The position numbers were made by a program, and so were the translations under genes. From Arcobacter sp. EP1 (GTDB lineage Bacteria > Campylobacterota > Campylobacteria > Campylobacterales > Arcobacteraceae), in assembly GCA_001655195.1 (NCBI GenBank), contig LPNY01000021.1, positions 93,035 through 157,034 on the forward strand: a DNA stretch of 64,000 bases, read 5' to 3'. Under the pieces are notes generated by a model. It saw only the letters and a list, made by a program, of their open reading frames with translations, did not search any database and was not told the DNA's origin. Shown here in pieces: positions 9,485 through 17,218 of the stretch; position 1 is the first letter of the stretch; each line of letters begins with the position of its first letter.

Positions 9485-10045
9485 TTAGTTAACTTTTTTT
9501 GCTTCAATATCAACACTAATTTTTACTTTTTCACCTAAAAGTAATCCGCCTGAATCTAATAGTTTATTGGCTTTTAATCCATAATCAACTCTATTAATTT
9601 TTGCTTCTAAAGAAAATCCTAACTTCGTATTTCCCCATGGATCTTTTACAATACCATTATTTTCATAATCAAACTCAACTTTTTTTGTAATCCCTTTAAT
9701 TGTAAGGTTAGCTACTAAAACGTCATCGTTAATTTCAATTAATTCAAAACTCATATTTGGATGTTTTTTTGCATCAAAATAATCTGACTCTAAAAGATGA
9801 GCATCTCTTTTCTCATTTTGAGTATTTACAGAATTTACATCAACTTTACTTTTTAAAACTTTTAACTGTTTACTCTTTTCATCATAAACAATATTTGCAT
9901 CAAACTTGTCAAACGTTCCATAGACATTTGTGATTGATAAGTGTTTGATTTTAAAACCTACTTTTGAGTGTCCACTATCTAATTGATATGTACCAGCAAA
10001 AGCAAGTGCTCCCGAAACTAATAATCCCGCTAAAATTTTTTTCAT
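9485..10045 (-). CDS. YceI-like periplasmic lipid-binding protein
   Basis: The 186-residue protein has a signal peptide (residues 1 to about 18, ending near ALAFA) and the YceI beta-barrel pattern YQLDSGHSKVGFKIKHL. Family members bind polyprenyl-type lipids in the periplasm. The ATG at 10045 was chosen rather than 10051 because the AAAGGA ribosome site directly abuts the first ATG and is correctly spaced for the second. It is the first gene of a yceI-doxX pair. Confidence 0.88.
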   Translation of the reverse strand: MKKILAGLLVSGALAFAGTYQLDSGHSKVGFKIKHLSITNVYGTFDKFDANIVYDEKSKQLKVLKSKVDVNSVNTQNEKRDAHLLESDYFDAKKHPNMSFELIEINDDVLVANLTIKGITKKVEFDYENNGIVKDPWGNTKLGFSLEAKINRVDYGLKANKLLDSGGLLLGEKVKISVDIEAKKVN

Positions 10046-10109
10046 TTTCATTCCTTTTTTTAATTATGAGTGAAAGTATAAAAAGAAATCGAGGGAAAAA
10101 AGTGGGACG

Positions 10110-10430
10110 TTAAAAGTACTGCACTAAAACCATATAAAAAATTGTACCACTAAAAATAGAGACCAAATAGTTTTTCAACCAAAGGTGTAAGCCAGCTGTA
10201 AAAACAATACCCCCTATCTCTTTAATCCCATAAGGTGCAACTGCAAAACTGATATCTTTAATAGAGTAAAAAATAAGTATGGTCATAATTACTGCTGGAA
10301 AATATTTCTCAACAAAACTAATATACCACGGTAGCTCATTTTTTCTAAAAAATAAAAAAGGAACCAATCGAGTCAAAAAATTCACCACAGCCATAACAGC
10401 AATAGCTAAATAGAGTTCCATACTACTCAT
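10110..10430 (-). CDS. azlD: Branched-chain amino acid exporter small subunit AzlD-like
   Basis: This small hydrophobic protein of 106 residues has three or four membrane helices and the AzlD pattern TRLVPFLFFRK. With AzlC it forms an inner-membrane exporter of branched-chain amino acids or analogues. The ATG at 10430 has an AAGGG site at good spacing; an upstream TTG at 10436 is less well placed. The gene overlaps the end of azlC, as expected for coupled subunits. Confidence 0.85.
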   Translation of the reverse strand: MSSMELYLAIAVMAVVNFLTRLVPFLFFRKNELPWYISFVEKYFPAVIMTILIFYSIKDISFAVAPYGIKEIGGIVFTAGLHLWLKNYLVSIFSGTIFYMVLVQYF

Positions 10431-11115
10431 TTTCAACCCTTTTTTTAAAACTAAACATTAAAACTAATGCAATAACGATAGAGGTTACTAACATCTTATC
10501 ACTAGGTACTAAAACTAAAGCTATCAAGGATGCTGTTGCCCCAATAAGAAAAGGCACACTATTTTGTAGGTTTTTATACTGTTCAATACATAACACAACA
10601 AAAAGAGCAGTCAAAGAGAACTCTAACCCTGCAGTATTAAAATCAATATTGGAACCAACAATTGCCCCCAAAGTTGAGCCAATAAACCAATAGCTTTGAT
10701 TAAAAGCAGTTAAAAAAAAGTAGTACCACCGTTTTTTTAACTGTTCATCATCTTTTATGGTTGTTAGTAGTGCATATGTCTCATCGGTTAAACCAAAAAT
10801 CAAATAGGGTTTGAGTTTTCCTGCTCTTTTAAACCGCTTTAATAAAGAGAGTCCATAAAAAGATTGCCGTAAATTAATAAACCATGTAGCAAGAGCAATA
10901 TCAACTAAACCTGCTTTAACATTAAAAAAGTTTATGGCAACAAACTGTAAAGCACCTGCATAAACAAACAGGCTCATCAAGGGTGCTAAATACCAAGCAT
11001 ATTCAAAAGAGACTAATAAAAGACCAAAAGCAAATCCCAAAACTCCATATCCCATCATAACAGGAATAGAGACTTGAAATGCTTTTTTTATTTCATTGTT
11101 GTAGCGTTTAATCAA
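10423..11115 (-). CDS. azlC: Branched-chain amino acid exporter large subunit AzlC-like
   Basis: The 230-residue protein has several membrane helices and typical AzlC segments (GYGVLGFAFG, and GLTDETYALL in the middle). It is the large subunit of the AzlCD exporter. The only plausible start is TTG at 11115, inside the end of the upstream SspB-like gene and without a clear ribosome site, so translation probably depends on coupling. Confidence 0.88.
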   Translation of the reverse strand: MIKRYNNEIKKAFQVSIPVMMGYGVLGFAFGLLLVSFEYAWYLAPLMSLFVYAGALQFVAINFFNVKAGLVDIALATWFINLRQSFYGLSLLKRFKRAGKLKPYLIFGLTDETYALLTTIKDDEQLKKRWYYFFLTAFNQSYWFIGSTLGAIVGSNIDFNTAGLEFSLTALFVVLCIEQYKNLQNSVPFLIGATASLIALVLVPSDKMLVTSIVIALVLMFSFKKRVENE

Positions 11116-11551
11116 GAAGTTTTTTGTTATTCGGGTTATTCATAAATGCGTTCAATGAACGATTTTCTAATACAGTATTTTCGTTAAACTTTTCAACTGT
11201 TGCCACTGGATTAACAAATAAAATAGACTCATCAACAACAATTTGGAAAATTGAGTGCAAAGGAATCGTTACAACTGAGCCAAAGTTCTCTGCTCCAAAC
11301 CCTGCTTCAAATGAGATAAAGTTTTCATCAACTTGTAATGTAGAGTAGGTGTAGTTGGATAACACAAAGAGTGAAAACTTTGCCAATTTATCATAAACTG
11401 CTTCTGGTAAAGTAGGTTTAAAATTAGCCGCTTTGACATTCACAGTGATTGCAAACTCCTCATTTTTTTCTAATAAAAACTGCAAAGTTTGATGAATTTG
11501 TACAGAAACCAGTTCCTTATATTTTTCATCTTCAATTATATTATTTATCAT
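11108..11551 (-). CDS. SspB-like protein, possible ClpXP adaptor
   Basis: This 147-residue soluble protein resembles the substrate-binding fold of the ClpXP adaptor SspB in layout. An N-terminal helix (about residues 14-30) is followed by a strand segment, then FISFEAGFGAENFGSVVTIP, which parallels the SspB stretch for recognising ssrA tails, and a strand ending LFVNPV. SspB delivers ssrA-tagged proteins to ClpXP. The C-terminal tail that would bind ClpX is not recognisable. The assignment is from pattern similarity only. The gene overlaps azlC by 8 nt, an unusual partner for a protease adaptor. Confidence 0.5.
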   Translation of the reverse strand: MINNIIEDEKYKELVSVQIHQTLQFLLEKNEEFAITVNVKAANFKPTLPEAVYDKLAKFSLFVLSNYTYSTLQVDENFISFEAGFGAENFGSVVTIPLHSIFQIVVDESILFVNPVATVEKFNENTVLENRSLNAFMNNPNNKKLLD

Positions 11552-11586
11552 AGTTTGTCCTAAAGGTTATTTTGTTACTATAAAGT

Positions 11587-12240
11587 ATGAAACATCTAGT
11601 CATAGTAATGCTTATTTTTTCTTTCTCATTGGCTTATAGTCAAAACACATATAAACTCTCTTTAACCAAGAAAGAAATAAAAGAGATTAAAGAATCTCCT
11701 AAACGCCATTTTATAATAAAAAGATTTAAACTCTATAAACAACTCACTAAAAAAGTACAAGATTATCCAACCCTAAAAAAACTCTCCCATGTAAATGCCT
11801 TTTTTAATAAAATACTGCCCCAACACGATACAGCTAAATATGGTATTGATGACTACTGGACAACCCAAAAAGAGTTTTTGATAAAAGGAAAAGGAGACTG
11901 TGAAGATTACGTTATTGCCAAATACTTTACCCTCTTAGAACTGGGTATTCCAAAAGATAAACTCTTTTTATCAGTAGTTCGTGTAAAGGGACGTCAAACT
12001 GATCATATGGTGCTTCTTTACTTTGAAGATAAAAAATCTATTCCTTTAGTTATGGACAATCTTAGTTTTAAAGTCATTCCCATAACAAAACGAAAAAAAT
12101 TGATTCAAAAATTTGCTTTTAATGAACTGGGAGCTTATATTCTAAAACGTAATCATCTACAAAAAAAAGTACGTATTAACTGGGGTGAAGTTGACAAATG
12201 GGATTTAATCTTAAATCGCGTTTATAAATATAAACAGTAA
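11587..12240 (+). CDS. LapG-like periplasmic cysteine protease (BTLCP family)
   Basis: The 217-residue protein has a short signal peptide (residues 1 to about 18) and the bacterial transglutaminase-like cysteine protease signature: Cys105 in GDCEDY, His140 in TDHMVL and Asp157 in VMDNL. LapG of Pseudomonas cuts a biofilm adhesin at the cell surface under control of the c-di-GMP receptor LapD; no lapD or adhesin gene is in this window. The ATG has no visible ribosome site and lies just after a TATAAA/TACTAT segment, so a leaderless mRNA is possible. Its 3' end overlaps the convergent gene by 19 nt. Confidence 0.8.
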   Translation: MKHLVIVMLIFSFSLAYSQNTYKLSLTKKEIKEIKESPKRHFIIKRFKLYKQLTKKVQDYPTLKKLSHVNAFFNKILPQHDTAKYGIDDYWTTQKEFLIKGKGDCEDYVIAKYFTLLELGIPKDKLFLSVVRVKGRQTDHMVLLYFEDKKSIPLVMDNLSFKVIPITKRKKLIQKFAFNELGAYILKRNHLQKKVRINWGEVDKWDLILNRVYKYKQ

Positions 12241-12794
12241 TCCTCTAAAATATCTTGTCCTATCATCGCATTTAACAGTGCAATTTTTTTAGCTTCTTGT
12301 AACATTTTAATAGTAATATCTTTTTCAAAAATAGCTTGCTCTTGCAAAAGTCTAGCTCTTGTAGTTCCTTCTAAAAGGGGTATTTTAGGTGTAATCCAGT
12401 TTGTACCATCAAAAAGTGCTATATTTGCAATAGAGGTATCAGTAACTAACCCATTTTTAATAATAATGATTTCATCAGCTTCCTCTTTTTGGGCAAAGAG
12501 TTTATCTATATTCATTCGATCAAGAGCTTTTTTATCATAGGTAATCACATCATCATCTATGAGTTTAAAACTGCTGATAACTCTTTTTTTATAGGAGCTA
12601 AATTCTACATCAACAATCCCCTCATGGTTGTAAATTACTTTACATTTAAAAAGTTTAGCAGAAGGAGCATAAAGATAATCGGATAAATTAAAATTCAAGC
12701 CAACCGTTTTTGCCATACGTTTTTGATGGTAATCTAAATGAAAGAATTCATAATCCTCACATTTGATGGTTTCAAAAAAAAGTTCACTATTCAT
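12222..12794 (-). CDS. Aminotransferase class IV, likely aminodeoxychorismate lyase
   Basis: This 190-residue protein has the end of the fold type IV PLP enzymes: the segment TDTSIANIALFDGTNWITP and then PLLEGTTRARLL. It is shorter than most PabC or BCAT proteins, so the N-terminal part is reduced. Because it follows pabB after 23 nt in the same direction, the likely reaction is release of pyruvate from 4-amino-4-deoxychorismate to give 4-aminobenzoate for folate synthesis. A role as a different PLP lyase is possible. Confidence 0.82.
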   Translation of the reverse strand: MNSELFFETIKCEDYEFFHLDYHQKRMAKTVGLNFNLSDYLYAPSAKLFKCKVIYNHEGIVDVEFSSYKKRVISSFKLIDDDVITYDKKALDRMNIDKLFAQKEEADEIIIIKNGLVTDTSIANIALFDGTNWITPKIPLLEGTTRARLLQEQAIFEKDITIKMLQEAKKIALLNAMIGQDILEDYCLYL

Positions 12795-12817
12795 TTAAGC
12801 TCCAATTATTATATTTG

Positions 12818-13768
12818 TTAAGAAGGGATATAGATTTTATCAAGTAGTTCACCATACTCTAATTCTACATTAGAATCACAGGTAATTCCACCACCACTTT
12901 TATAAAAAAGCTCATTGCCTATTTGTTCAATAAATCGAATTAAAACAAACGACTCTAAAGACTCCCCATCAAATATTCCAGCAACACCAGTGTAAAAACC
13001 TCGCTCATAAGACTCTACCTCTTTTAATATCTCAACCGTTTTTTTCTTTGGAGTCCCTGTTATGGAACCAGCAGGTAGAAGTGCTGCAATAATATCTCCA
13101 AGGTTTTCTTTCCAGTTCTCTTGCAAATGGGCTGATATTTTTGAACTTACTTGCAAAAGTTTTTTATCTCCCGCATTGATTTTATCAATATAACGGAACT
13201 TATCCACTTTCACTTTATGTCCAACAATTCCCAAATCATTTCGTAATAAATCTACCACCATGGTATGTTCTGCCATCTCTTTTGTATCCCCTAAAACTCT
13301 TGCTTGTGCATTGGGTATACTTGCATCAATGGTTCCTTTCATGGGATAAGTAAAGATTTTATTCTTCTTAATTTCAATAAATTTTTCAGGAGAGAAACAG
13401 ACAAAATCATCTTTAAATTTGAGCTTAAAACGAGCATGTGATTTTTGATAAATCTCACCTAGACTCAATTGCGTTTGTATGGGTGTTGACGCTGTGAGAT
13501 TCAGCAAATAACTGTTTCCTGATTTAATATGCTCTTGAAGTTTATTAAATTTCTTTTCATAATCTTCAAACTGTAAAGGAGACTTTTCTAGAGTAATCTT
13601 TTCATCAATTTTACTCATGGCTTTATGATGAATTTCATACTGAATATTTGCAGGTAATTCTTTTAAAGGTTTAACATAAACCTCTTTTGTGTCATAAGAT
13701 ATTGTAAAAAAAAATGGCTCGCCTTGCGAGCCATAGGTGTTAAGTTTTGAGATATATTCTTGTGTCAA
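12818..13768 (-). CDS. pabB: Aminodeoxychorismate synthase component I
   Basis: The 316-residue protein is a chorismate-binding enzyme of the PabB/TrpE family, with the motifs PMKGTID, DLLRNDLG and PAGSITGTPK and the C-terminal GGGIT. It aminates chorismate on the path to 4-aminobenzoate and folate. It is shorter than E. coli PabB and lacks most of the N-terminal domain, as is usual in related bacteria. The neighbouring class IV aminotransferase supports the assignment over anthranilate synthase. Confidence 0.92.
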   Translation of the reverse strand: MTQEYISKLNTYGSQGEPFFFTISYDTKEVYVKPLKELPANIQYEIHHKAMSKIDEKITLEKSPLQFEDYEKKFNKLQEHIKSGNSYLLNLTASTPIQTQLSLGEIYQKSHARFKLKFKDDFVCFSPEKFIEIKKNKIFTYPMKGTIDASIPNAQARVLGDTKEMAEHTMVVDLLRNDLGIVGHKVKVDKFRYIDKINAGDKKLLQVSSKISAHLQENWKENLGDIIAALLPAGSITGTPKKKTVEILKEVESYERGFYTGVAGIFDGESLESFVLIRFIEQIGNELFYKSGGGITCDSNVELEYGELLDKIYIPS

Positions 13769-13772
13769 GGAA

Positions 13773-14657
13773 TTAGTTATTATCTAAGATTAGTTTCTTT
13801 AAAATGGCCATTCGTACAACTACACCATTTGTTACTTGCTCTAAAATTTTATTACGAGGGTCAACTAACATCTCATCTGAAATATCAACATTACGGTTTA
13901 CTGGTCCTGGGTGAAGTAATAAAATATCTCGATCACCAAAAGTGTCTTTTGTAATACAATAATCTTTTGCATACTCATGCAGTGAAGAGAAATACATTTC
14001 ATTGTGTCGCTCTAACTGAGTTCGTAAACTCATCACAACATCAACCTCATCAATAATTTCTGAAATATGATTATACTGTTTATGTTCGTCACTATCATCT
14101 TTAAAACAATCTGGGGCAACAAAAGAAACATCCATTCCAAATCGTGGAAGAAGTTTTCTATTTGAACCTGCAACTCGAGAAGATTTCACATCTCCAACAA
14201 TTGCAACTTTTTTATTTTCTGTATTTCCATCATAGTGTTCAACTATGGTAAATAGGTCAAGTAGTGCCTGTGTAGGGTGAGCGTTTTTTCCTGCACCTGC
14301 GTTAATAATTGGACAATCAACATAATCAATCAGCGTTTTGTGAAAATTACAGTCAGAGTGTCTAATAACAATCGCATCAGGCGCCATTGCATTAATATTC
14401 GTAACTGTATCAAAGATTGTTTCACCTTTTTTTGTAGAAGATGTACCAACATCTAAAGAGATAACTTGTGCTCCAAGTCGTTTTGCTGCCATTTCAAAGG
14501 CACCTCTTGTTCGTGTTGAATTCTCAAAAAATAGATTTACAATAATTTTACCATCTAACAGTTTATTTGATGCCATATCTTTAAAGATACGTGCATCTTC
14601 ATAGAGTTTAAGAATCTCATCTTTAGTAAAATCTGCTGTTGTAATCAAATGTTGCAT
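13773..14657 (-). CDS. pyrB: Aspartate carbamoyltransferase, catalytic subunit
   Basis: PyrB (294 residues) joins carbamoyl phosphate and aspartate in pyrimidine synthesis. The carbamoyl-phosphate loop FENSTRTRGAFE is present, as are HPTQALLDL and LLHPGPVNR near the C-terminus. The start at 14657 (MQHLITTADF) matches the family and has a GGGGGCGAA site upstream; the open frame extends to 14774 but that part is not family-like. No regulatory subunit gene (pyrI) is visible. pabB follows after 4 nt. Confidence 0.96.
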   Translation of the reverse strand: MQHLITTADFTKDEILKLYEDARIFKDMASNKLLDGKIIVNLFFENSTRTRGAFEMAAKRLGAQVISLDVGTSSTKKGETIFDTVTNINAMAPDAIVIRHSDCNFHKTLIDYVDCPIINAGAGKNAHPTQALLDLFTIVEHYDGNTENKKVAIVGDVKSSRVAGSNRKLLPRFGMDVSFVAPDCFKDDSDEHKQYNHISEIIDEVDVVMSLRTQLERHNEMYFSSLHEYAKDYCITKDTFGDRDILLLHPGPVNRNVDISDEMLVDPRNKILEQVTNGVVVRMAILKKLILDNN

Positions 14658-14793
14658 AGTAATTTCGCCCCCAATTTTAGTTTTTATTTTATCCAAAAGC
14701 ACTTTAAAAATAATGCTATTTTTTAGAAAAATGTGACATTTTTTAGAGAGTGGGAAAAAAGGTATTGTTAACATACTGTTTAGTATTTTTAGC

Positions 14794-14799
14794 TATAAT
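14794..14799 (+). promoter_or_regulatory. -10 element (TATAAT) before argD
   Basis: A perfect TATAAT lies 36 nt upstream of the argD start, with an AT-rich region ahead of it and no clear -35 box, as is common for Campylobacterota promoters. Confidence 0.6.
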
Positions 14800-14835
14800 C
14801 TTTCTTTATAATAAATTTTTCCTAAAGGTTATTTA

Positions 14836-16020
14836 ATGAATTTAGAAGCAGTAGATAAAGCATTTGTATTACAAACATATGCACGAAATTATGTAAATTT
14901 CAAAAAAGGTGTTAACGCAACACTCTTTGATGAAAATGAAAAAGACTATATCGACTTTACCTCAGGTATTGGGGTTGTTGCAGTGGGTCACGGGAACAAA
15001 CAAGTTGCCGATGCCATTTGTGAACAAGTCAATAATATTACTCATATATCAAATCTTTATGCCATTGAGCCACAAGCATTTTTAGGAAAAAAGCTAAACG
15101 AATTAAGTGGAATGGACGTTGGAACATTTTTTGCAAACTCTGGAGCTGAAGCTAATGAAGGGGCTATTAAACTAGCACGTAAATATGGTGAAACAAAGTT
15201 TGATAATAAACGTTATAAAGTGATTACTTTAGCGCACTCTTTTCATGGTCGAACCATTACAACTGTAAAAGCAACGGGACAAAAGAAAATGCACAGTCCA
15301 AACTTTTCACCTTATCCTGACGGATTCTCCTATGATCACTATTTAAAAGATATTTATACTTCAATTGATGATGAAACAGTTGCAGTAATGATTGAGCTCG
15401 TTCAAGGTGAAGGTGGTGTTCAACCGCTAGATAAAGAAGAGGTTCAAAAACTTGCAGCATTTCTTAAAGAAAAAGATATTCTACTCATCATTGATGAAGT
15501 TCAAACAGGAGTTTATCGTACAGGAGAGTTCTTAGCAACGAATCTGTATGAAATACAGCCAGATATAATCACCCTAGCAAAAGGTCTAGGTGGCGGTGTA
15601 CCAATTGGTGCAGTAATGACTAAACATAAAGATATTTTAACAGTAGGCGATCACGGTTCTACTTTTGGAGGAAACTATTTAAGTTGTGCTGCAGCCAATG
15701 AAGTTATCACTATTTTGGAAGATTACAAAGTTAGTGGTGCATTAGATGAAGCGATTATCTATTTTGAAAGTAAACTCAGAGCCCTTTATGAGAAATATCC
15801 TCAACACTTCTTTAGAGAAGTAGGTCTTGGGCTCATGCGTGGGCTTCGAGTCACTGATGAAGAGACTCTAAGTGCTATTATTAATAACGCTTTCCAAGAG
15901 GGAGTTTTAGCACTCAAAGCTGGGAAAAACACCCTAAGACTTTTACCACCATTAACCATAACAAAAGAAGAGATGGATGAAGGGTTTAGAAGGTTAGATA
16001 ATGCCATTTCAAAAATCTAA
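14836..16020 (+). CDS. argD: Acetylornithine aminotransferase
   Basis: ArgD (394 residues) is a class III PLP transaminase that makes N-acetylornithine in arginine synthesis and can also act in lysine synthesis. Typical segments are ANSGAEANEGAIKLAR, HSFHGRT, IIDEVQTGVYRTG and the PLP-lysine region TLAKGLGGGVPIG. The ribosome site AAAGG lies before the ATG. The end overlaps the start of the TolC-like gene by 20 nt. Confidence 0.95.
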   Translation: MNLEAVDKAFVLQTYARNYVNFKKGVNATLFDENEKDYIDFTSGIGVVAVGHGNKQVADAICEQVNNITHISNLYAIEPQAFLGKKLNELSGMDVGTFFANSGAEANEGAIKLARKYGETKFDNKRYKVITLAHSFHGRTITTVKATGQKKMHSPNFSPYPDGFSYDHYLKDIYTSIDDETVAVMIELVQGEGGVQPLDKEEVQKLAAFLKEKDILLIIDEVQTGVYRTGEFLATNLYEIQPDIITLAKGLGGGVPIGAVMTKHKDILTVGDHGSTFGGNYLSCAAANEVITILEDYKVSGALDEAIIYFESKLRALYEKYPQHFFREVGLGLMRGLRVTDEETLSAIINNAFQEGVLALKAGKNTLRLLPPLTITKEEMDEGFRRLDNAISKI

Positions 16021-17203
16021 AACAATCTTATTAGCAAGTTTTTTGCTCTCTTATAGTGGTTTTGCAAATGATTCAAAACCACTAAGTGATGATACAATTC
16101 TTTCAAAAGATCGTCTTGAAATCTTTGAACTGAATCGTGAACAAAACAAACAAAACAGTGATAAGTTACAAAAAGATTGGATCAATGCAATTACCTACAA
16201 ATATATCCATACTTATGGTGATAAAAACGTAGATTCAAAAAAATCCTACATCTCAATCAATCAACCAATTTTTAAAAGTGGTGGAATTTATTCTGCCATT
16301 AAATATGCCAATAGTCTTCGTAAATATAACTATTTAGATATTGATTTACAAAAGAAGGCGATGATTAAAGATGCTACGACACTGCTTTTTAACATCCATA
16401 AAGCAAATTTAAGTATCCAAAAACAAGCGTTGCAACTTAAAAATGCACAAATTGATATCATCCGAAAAAAAGAACAAGTCATGAACGGTTTTTTAGATAC
16501 TTCTTTTTTAGATAATGCAATTTTAACAGCCAACAGTGCAAAAAATAGTTTAGCAGAGCTACGATTTGCAAAAGAAGAACTCATCAACAGTTTTAATAAT
16601 CTATCAAGTCAATCCTATAGAACACTCAAGTTACCAGAATTAACATTAGTTGATAAAGAGGGGTTCTTAAATAATAACATGGAAATCAAAAAAAGTGAAC
16701 ATGATATCCGAACACAAGACCGTTTCCACGAAATGACCGTCGCTAAATATCTTCCGACATTAAATTTTACTTATGACTATACTAAATATCATGAAATAGA
16801 AAACTCATCAAGCTACAGTGATGGAGATACGGTTGCAAATCTTGGATTTAATATCACTATTCCTTTAGATGTACGAACCTTTAACGATATTGAAAGTCAA
16901 AAAATCAACTATTTAAAAGCACAAACCTTAAAAAATAGTATTATATTAGAACAAAGCAATCTTTTTAAAACAAAGCTAGCTAAAATTAAAATGTTAAATG
17001 AAAAGATAACTATTGCCCAAGAGGATTATAAACTGTATGATTCACTTTTAGATATCATTAATCAAGAAAAAGAAGCAGAGATTAAAACACAAAGTGATGT
17101 GGATACACTCAGAAACTCACAAAAGAGCAAAGCCCTTGATATAAAGATACATAAAATTGAACAACAAATCGAACTTCTTGAACTCTATTCAAAACTTGAG
17201 TAA
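16001..17203 (+). CDS. TolC-family outer membrane protein
   Basis: This 400-residue protein begins with a basic, hydrophobic signal peptide ending near SGFAN (about residue 23). The rest is rich in long amphipathic coiled-coil helices, with a strand-like middle (FLPTLNFTYDYTKY type pattern around residues 245-260), as in TolC-family export channels. It would span the outer membrane and periplasm. No inner-membrane pump or periplasmic adaptor gene is near, and the next gene is a histidine kinase 15 nt downstream, which is an unusual partner. Confidence 0.75.
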   Translation: MPFQKSKTILLASFLLSYSGFANDSKPLSDDTILSKDRLEIFELNREQNKQNSDKLQKDWINAITYKYIHTYGDKNVDSKKSYISINQPIFKSGGIYSAIKYANSLRKYNYLDIDLQKKAMIKDATTLLFNIHKANLSIQKQALQLKNAQIDIIRKKEQVMNGFLDTSFLDNAILTANSAKNSLAELRFAKEELINSFNNLSSQSYRTLKLPELTLVDKEGFLNNNMEIKKSEHDIRTQDRFHEMTVAKYLPTLNFTYDYTKYHEIENSSSYSDGDTVANLGFNITIPLDVRTFNDIESQKINYLKAQTLKNSIILEQSNLFKTKLAKIKMLNEKITIAQEDYKLYDSLLDIINQEKEAEIKTQSDVDTLRNSQKSKALDIKIHKIEQQIELLELYSKLE

Positions 17204-17218
17204 CCATAGGATAACTAT

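Noticed and set aside
12818-13768. Anthranilate synthase (trpE) instead of pabB
   Set aside because: Short length, no trpG/trpD neighbours, and a class IV aminotransferase next to it favour 4-aminobenzoate synthesis.
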